Below are positions 5,364 to 6,013 of a DNA stretch of 6,013 bases, in pieces. The notes beneath the pieces are model-generated. The model had not been told where the DNA came from. It made no database searches and worked only from the letters and a program-made list of their open reading frames with translations. The translations under genes and the position numbers were made by a program. Each line of letters opens with the position of its first letter. The first letter of the stretch is position 1. The DNA comes from CAYSSM01 sp964433905. Its GTDB lineage: Bacteria; Patescibacteriota; UBA1384; UBA12157; JAENIV01. The stretch is taken from positions 1-6,013 of the forward strand of contig CAYSSM010000030.1 of the NCBI GenBank assembly GCA_964433905.1, written 5' to 3'.

Positions 5364-5843
5364 TTATTCATATCTTTTAAGAATTTCTTTTATTTTCTCC
5401 TTAACTGAATTGGCGGCATCCAAAGAACCTTTATCGGTGTTTAAACGGGCATCGGCGTATTGTTTCATTGAATGAATGTATTTATCGTGCATCGGTTTTA
5501 CTTTTTGGACATACCATTCAATTGAGCTGCGCAGATTTTGGATAGTTACCCCGCGTTCTTCGATATCGCGCAATAGGCGCCTTGCTAATCTGATATCGGG
5601 GGCGGCTTCCAAATAGATCTTCCAATCCATCAAATTACGCAGTTTTTCATCATTAAAAATTAATATGCCTTCCAAAATTATAACTGGTTTTGGTTCCATC
5701 GGTACCTTAGCTTTTGTCTGCTGGTGTTTAGTAAAGTCATAGACCGGCGCCATTACTGTCCTACCGCTAAGTAAATCGTTTAAATGCTTTTCGAGAAGAA
5801 AAAACCCTTTATTTGTTGTTAATACCTTTTTATGTTGTTTCAA
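5364..5843 (-). CDS. udk: Uridine kinase C-terminal part; P-loop region missing (probable pseudogene or misassembly)
   Basis: Uridine kinase phosphorylates uridine/cytidine in pyrimidine salvage. The frame encodes at most 159 residues from a TTG at 5843 and is closed upstream by TAA at 5849-5847. From about residue 14 it follows the family closely: LLEKHLNDLLSG at 16-27, PVYDFTKH at 33-40, EPKPVIILEGIL at 50-61, the lid-type arginine-rich RLARRLLRDIEERG at 85-98, VKPMHDKYI at 115-123 and YADARL at 129-134. The first 13 residues do not match, and the Walker A motif and nucleoside-binding N-terminus (about 70 residues in full-length enzymes of around 210) are absent. None of the three minus frames from 5850 to the window end shows a P-loop, so a simple frameshift does not explain it. 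As given, the product could not bind ATP. Identity is secure; whether the truncation is biological or an assembly join is open. Confidence 0.85.
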   Translation of the reverse strand: MKQHKKVLTTNKGFFLLEKHLNDLLSGRTVMAPVYDFTKHQQTKAKVPMEPKPVIILEGILIFNDEKLRNLMDWKIYLEAAPDIRLARRLLRDIEERGVTIQNLRSSIEWYVQKVKPMHDKYIHSMKQYADARLNTDKGSLDAANSVKEKIKEILKRYE

Positions 5844-5897
5844 ACGTTATGATAAATGGTCACCTGCTACCTTTCCTAAAGTGGCAGTATTTTGACG

Positions 5898-5921
5898 TAT
5901 AAATTTATAAATCGCTTAGCG
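5898..5921. repeat. Adjacent palindromes in divergent intergenic region
   Basis: A perfect 12-bp palindrome TATAAATTTATA (5898-5909) is followed 3 bp later by CGCT-T-AGCG (5913-5921). They lie in the 90-bp gap between the kinase fragment (minus) and the radical SAM gene (plus), and could be operator or promoter elements; AT-rich palindromes also occur by chance. A TATA-like TTTATAAAT (5904-5912) sits about 22-30 bp before the radical SAM ATG. Confidence 0.35.
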
Positions 5922-5933
5922 TTCTACTCCACC

Positions 5934-6013
5934 ATGCGTCTCCTCTTACTCAACCCACCAGGAACCAAGAGATACTTTCGTGACTACTACTGCACCTGTG
6001 TGAGCAAAGCCAA
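5934..6013 (+). CDS. B12-binding radical SAM protein, N-terminus only (3' end outside window)
   Basis: From ATG at 5934 an open frame of 26 codons runs off the window. The peptide begins MRLLLLNPPG and continues TKRYFRDYYCTCVSKA. MRLLLLNPPG is the first beta strand and loop of the cobalamin-binding Rossmann domain that opens B12-dependent radical SAM proteins, and the following RDYYC...SKA is characteristic of one large subgroup. The catalytic CxxxCxxC cluster motif would lie beyond the window, so the radical SAM part is inferred. No Shine-Dalgarno is visible. Codon choice (CTC, AAC, ACC, GAC, TAC, TGC) is clearly richer in C-ending codons than in every other gene here, suggesting transfer or a chimeric join. 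Confidence 0.7.
   Translation, partial: MRLLLLNPPGTKRYFRDYYCTCVSKA

Noticed and set aside
5892..5911. TTGACG plus TATAAA as a promoter for the radical SAM gene
   Set aside because: The boxes are only 8 bp apart, far from the required 16-18 bp, and no better -10 lies at the right distance.
1..6013. CRISPR array, insertion sequence, phage or defence genes
   Set aside because: No regularly spaced repeats, transposase, terminal inverted repeats, integrase, cas or toxin-antitoxin genes were seen on either strand.

Overview
The window is an AT-rich, gene-dense piece of bacterial DNA with short intergenic gaps, small proteins, TGA and TAA/TAG used as ordinary stops (so not a TGA-recoded code), and a 10-N scaffold gap at 1991-2000. 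Together with a gene set rich in membrane proteins and tRNAs, this fits a metagenome-assembled scaffold, plausibly of a small-genome lineage such as Patescibacteria/CPR. That assignment is inference from style and content; no marker gene here fixes the taxon.

Layout. (1) 1-413: nearly complete PPC/DUF296-domain gene; its ATG probably begins one base before the window. (2) 423-499 minus: tRNA-Pro(CGG) with its own promoter, then a short region of small direct and inverted repeats. (3) 626-698 plus: tRNA-Arg(CCT) with an imperfect anticodon stem. (4) 737-2782: two-gene ABC exporter operon, ATPase followed by ABC-2 permease. The permease is broken only by the assembly gap, which is probably zero-length. 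(5) 2855-4598: two-gene operon with a clear sigma70-type promoter, encoding an AI-2E/PerM-family membrane protein and, one base later, a class I SAM methyltransferase. (6) 4606-5278: a third promoter, a 74-nt leader with tiny overlapping ORFs, a membrane-anchored type-1 copper protein, and a 70-residue two-helix histidine-containing membrane protein whose start overlaps the cupredoxin stop. (7) 5286-5360 minus: tRNA-Val(GAC). (8) 5364-5843 minus: uridine kinase lacking its N-terminal P-loop region. (9) 5934-6013 plus: the first 26 codons of a B12-binding radical SAM protein, in different codon style from the rest.

How the genes fit together. The ABC pair should form one exporter. The cupredoxin and mini-membrane protein look like a translationally coupled electron-transfer or copper pair, and this is the most interesting functional unit in the window. 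The right end (about 5800 onward) combines a truncated kinase with a shift in codon style, so it marks either a genuine rearrangement or an assembly misjoin and should be read with caution. No CRISPR array, insertion sequence, phage gene or recognisable defence system is visible.
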